From JBMNQS01 sp050944255 (GTDB taxonomy: Bacteria; Bacillota; Clostridia; Christensenellales; Maliibacteriaceae), in assembly GCA_050944255.1 (NCBI GenBank), contig JBMNQS010000056.1, forward strand, positions 1 to 14,792: 14,792 nt of DNA. Reading direction: 5' to 3'. Position 1 is the stretch's first letter, and the number at the start of each line of letters is the position of its first letter. Below the pieces are notes generated by a model. The model did no database searches. It worked only from the letters and a program-made list of their open reading frames with translations, and was not told where the DNA came from. A program made the translations under genes and the position numbers. Below are positions 12,561 to 14,792 of the stretch, piece by piece.

Positions 12561-13793
12561 TCAGCCGAACGTCTTTTCGATCCTTTCCATGGCCTCTGCG
12601 GTATTTTCCCGGGTATTGAAGGCCGTCAGGCGCATGTAGCCTTCGCCGCTCTTTCCAAAACCCGCTCCGGGAGTGGAGACGATGTGGCACTCCTTGAGGA
12701 ACCGGTCGAACATCTCCCATGAGCCGACGCCCTCCGGCGTTTTCATCCAGATATACGGCGCGTTCTCGCCTCCATACACGGGAAGGCCCGCCCTTTCAAG
12801 CCCCTGGCGGATGATGGCGGCGTTGCCCATGTAATAGTCGATGGTCTCCTTCACCTGTGCCTGACCTTCGGCGGTATAGACGGCCGCCGCGCCCCGCTGG
12901 GTGATGTAGGAGCAGCCGTTGAACTTGGTGCTCTGCCGCCTGTTCCAAAGGGCGTTGACGCAGGCGTCGTTTACCTGGTCGTCTTTGGCAATAAGCTCCC
13001 TGGGCACCACCGTGTACGCGCAGCGCGTGCCGGTAAATCCGGCTGTCTTGGAATAACTGCGAAACTCGATGGCCACCTCTTTGGCGCCCTCGATCTCAAA
13101 GATGCTGTGGACGCTGTCGTCCCTTATATAGGCTTCGTACGCCGAATCGTAGAGGATGACGGCGCCGGTCTCTCCGGCGTAATCCACCCACTTTTTCAAT
13201 TCTTCCCGCGGGAGCGTCGTCCCGGTGGGATTGTTGGGATAGCACAGGTAAATCAAATCCACATCCCGCGAGGGCAAACCGGGCACAAAGCCGTTTTCCG
13301 CCGTACAGGGCAGGTACGCGATGTTTTCATACTGGCCCAACGCCTCGTTGAAGGCGCCGCTGCGTCCGGCCATCACGTTGGAATCCACGTACACCGGATA
13401 CACCGGGTCCGTCACGGCGATGACGCTGTCCGGCGAAAAAATCTCCTGGATATTGCCCACGTCGCACTTGGCCCCGTCGGAGATGAACACCTCGTCCGGC
13501 TCGATCCGGACGCCCCGGGGCGCGTAATCATATTGGCACACGGCCTCGCGCAGGAAATCGTAGCCCAATTCCGGCCCGTAGCCGCGGAAGGTATCGGTGC
13601 TGCCCATCTCCTCCACCGCCTGGTGCATGGCCTCAAGGCACGCCTCGGGCAGCGGGCGGGTCACATCGCCGATACCCATGCGGATCAGCTTCGCCTGCGG
13701 GAAATCATTTGAAAAGGCGGTCACCCTTTTAGCGATCTCGGAAAAGAGGTAACTCCCCTGCAGATGGTTGTAGGAACTGTTGATACGCGCCAT
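12561..13793 (-). CDS. dapL: LL-diaminopimelate aminotransferase
   Basis: PLP enzyme that converts tetrahydrodipicolinate directly to LL-diaminopimelate, by-passing the acyl-DAP steps, for lysine and peptidoglycan synthesis (DAP-type wall); cytoplasmic. The 410 aa match the usual length. Family signatures in order: MARINSSYNHLQGSYLFSEI (1-20), DTFRGYGPELGYDFLREAV (67-85), ISDGAKCD (104-111), CYPNNPTG (184-191), and SYSKTAGFTGTRCAYTVVP (246-264), with Lys249 as the PLP Schiff-base lysine. The ATG has GGGAGGA 8 nt upstream. It lies 39 bp behind the HAD phosphatase frame on the same strand, with no obvious promoter between, so the two are probably co-transcribed. It ends at a bidirectional terminator. 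Confidence 0.95.
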   Translation of the reverse strand: MARINSSYNHLQGSYLFSEIAKRVTAFSNDFPQAKLIRMGIGDVTRPLPEACLEAMHQAVEEMGSTDTFRGYGPELGYDFLREAVCQYDYAPRGVRIEPDEVFISDGAKCDVGNIQEIFSPDSVIAVTDPVYPVYVDSNVMAGRSGAFNEALGQYENIAYLPCTAENGFVPGLPSRDVDLIYLCYPNNPTGTTLPREELKKWVDYAGETGAVILYDSAYEAYIRDDSVHSIFEIEGAKEVAIEFRSYSKTAGFTGTRCAYTVVPRELIAKDDQVNDACVNALWNRRQSTKFNGCSYITQRGAAAVYTAEGQAQVKETIDYYMGNAAIIRQGLERAGLPVYGGENAPYIWMKTPEGVGSWEMFDRFLKECHIVSTPGAGFGKSGEGYMRLTAFNTRENTAEAMERIEKTFG

Positions 13794-13832
13794 TGAGCTT
13801 GTCCTCCCAAGTGTAGAATATCCCTTATTTTA

Positions 13833-14792
13833 TCACTGGCGGTGCGCTTTTGCAAGAACGCTTCGTAATTCCTGCATATTTTCAAACACCAGGTCCGGCT
13901 GCACGTCGCTTGTCTCCAGGTCCTGCATCTTGGTTTCCCCCGTCAGCATCAGCACCGATAAAATGCCGGCGTTCGCGCCGGTGGCGATGTCGGTATAGAG
14001 CCTGTCGCCCACAATGGCCAGATGGTCTTTGGAAAGGCCGGTCCTGTGCATGATGCAGCGGATAATCTCCTCGTGAGGCTTTCCCACCACCACGTCAGGC
14101 CGCTTTCCGGTGGAGGCCTCGATAAAGGCCAGCATGGCGCCCAGATCCGGCACAAAGCCCCCCTGTACAGGGCAGTTGAAGTCCGGATGCGTGGCGATAA
14201 GCGGCAGCCCCTGGCGCATCAAGTCGCAGACCACCGTCATGCTGCGGTAGCTCATGGTGGTATCAAACCCCGCCACCACGATATCCGGCCGGTCCTCCAC
14301 CACCTCTATGCCGGCGCCGCGCAGCTCATCCTTGAGGCTCTCATTGCCCATCACGTAGACGCGTACCGCGCCGTATTCCCGCCGCACGTAGTCGGCCGCG
14401 GCCTCGCCGGAGGTCAGGACGTCCTGCCTAAGCGCGCCGATGCCCATGGACAGGAGCTTTTCCACATAGTCCTGAGCGCACTTGGAGGAATTGTTGGTCA
14501 AAAACAGCGCCCGGATGTCCTCGTCGGCGATGTAGTCCAAAAACTCCCTGGAGCCCTCAAGCAGCTGATCTTCCAGATAGATGGTGCCGTCCATATCCAG
14601 CACGAAGCAGCGCACCCGGGCAAGCCGCTTTAAGTCCTCTTGGCTGTTGACGCGCACCTTGAGCCTCCGCTTGCTTTTCATCCACATATCGCGGGTGATG
14701 CTGTAGGATATCCCGTCGTGCCATTTGCCGTCAAAATGGTAATGGTGGCGGAGCGTCCCCTCCTTGAGCATCCCCGCCCGCTGCATCACGCG
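13833..14792 (-). CDS. GNAT tail fused in frame to NagD-type HAD phosphatase (partial)
   Basis: Open at the right edge of the window, so the N-terminus is missing. The first 35 visible residues (RVMQRAGMLKEG, then HHYHFDGKWHDGISYS and ITRDMW) read as the last strands of a RimJ/RimL-type GNAT acetyltransferase. Without any stop codon the frame continues through KSKRRLK into a full HAD hydrolase of subclass IIA: DMDGTIY (motif I), TNNSS (motif II), the cap domain, VGKPH (motif III Lys) and GDRLYTDI (motif IV), ending FENMQELRSVL. The HAD half resembles NagD/AraL-type sugar or nucleotide phosphatases; its substrate is unknown. A GTG at 14657 with GGAGG 6 nt upstream would give a stand-alone 274-residue HAD, the normal size for the family. 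The frame may therefore be a fusion, a lost GNAT stop codon, or two products from one frame. dapL follows after 39 bp. Confidence 0.8.
   Translation of the reverse strand, partial: RVMQRAGMLKEGTLRHHYHFDGKWHDGISYSITRDMWMKSKRRLKVRVNSQEDLKRLARVRCFVLDMDGTIYLEDQLLEGSREFLDYIADEDIRALFLTNNSSKCAQDYVEKLLSMGIGALRQDVLTSGEAAADYVRREYGAVRVYVMGNESLKDELRGAGIEVVEDRPDIVVAGFDTTMSYRSMTVVCDLMRQGLPLIATHPDFNCPVQGGFVPDLGAMLAFIEASTGKRPDVVVGKPHEEIIRCIMHRTGLSKDHLAIVGDRLYTDIATGANAGILSVLMLTGETKMQDLETSDVQPDLVFENMQELRSVLAKAHRQ
14655..14668 (-). promoter_or_regulatory. Internal ribosome binding site and GTG start for HAD domain
   Basis: On the minus strand, GGAGG (14668-14664) lies 6 nt ahead of GTG (14657-14655), ideal spacing, exactly at the boundary between the GNAT tail and the HAD domain. 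It argues that the phosphatase can be made on its own. Confidence 0.55.

Overview
The window comes from a spore-forming, fairly GC-rich member of the Firmicutes, most likely an uncultured member of class Clostridia. It carries three sporulation genes (spoIIID, a spoIIQ-type M23 gene and spoIID), sigma-E-like and sigma-F-like promoters, strong GGAGG-type ribosome binding sites, a PadR/HAAS pair and an LL-diaminopimelate aminotransferase (dapL). I cannot place it below class level from sequence alone.

Layout. Positions 1-421 hold no gene but contain an unusual run of adjacent perfect hairpins that ends in the spoIIID terminator. spoIIID (-, 422-682) and a membrane-anchored LytM/M23 protein resembling clostridial SpoIIQ (-, 1059-1901) are separated by 376 bp that contain a sigma-E-like promoter and more perfect hairpins. 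spoIID (+, 2052-4265) diverges from the M23 gene across 150 bp, with a textbook sigma-E promoter facing spoIID and a sigma-F-like promoter facing the M23 gene. SpoIID has a cytoplasmic extension of about 350 residues ahead of its membrane segment. A stand-alone lipoprotein with DUF4163/DUF3298 domains (-, 4358-5191) follows.

Positions 5541-8262 (-) form one operon: padR, a HAAS/DUF1700 membrane protein, and two short-chain dehydrogenases of 280 aa each. The genes overlap or nearly touch. The operon has a sigma-A promoter lying on a perfect dyad (probable PadR autoregulation) and a terminator 100 bp past the last gene. Next are three tandem paralogous MFS transporters (+, 8492-9706, 9902-11116, 11239-12453), each exactly 404 aa and each with its own promoter of the same pattern. 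A bidirectional terminator separates the third from dapL (-, 12561-13793). dapL lies downstream of an open reading frame that runs off the right edge (-, 13833-14792). In it, the tail of a GNAT acetyltransferase continues in frame, without a stop, into a complete NagD-type HAD phosphatase.

How the genes fit together: the left third is an engulfment-stage sporulation locus (peptidoglycan remodelling plus the mother-cell regulator SpoIIID). The middle is a PadR-controlled membrane/oxidoreductase operon next to an expanded MFS family that it may or may not regulate. The right end is lysine/cell-wall precursor synthesis coupled to a phosphatase. I found no mobile element, CRISPR array, tRNA or rRNA.
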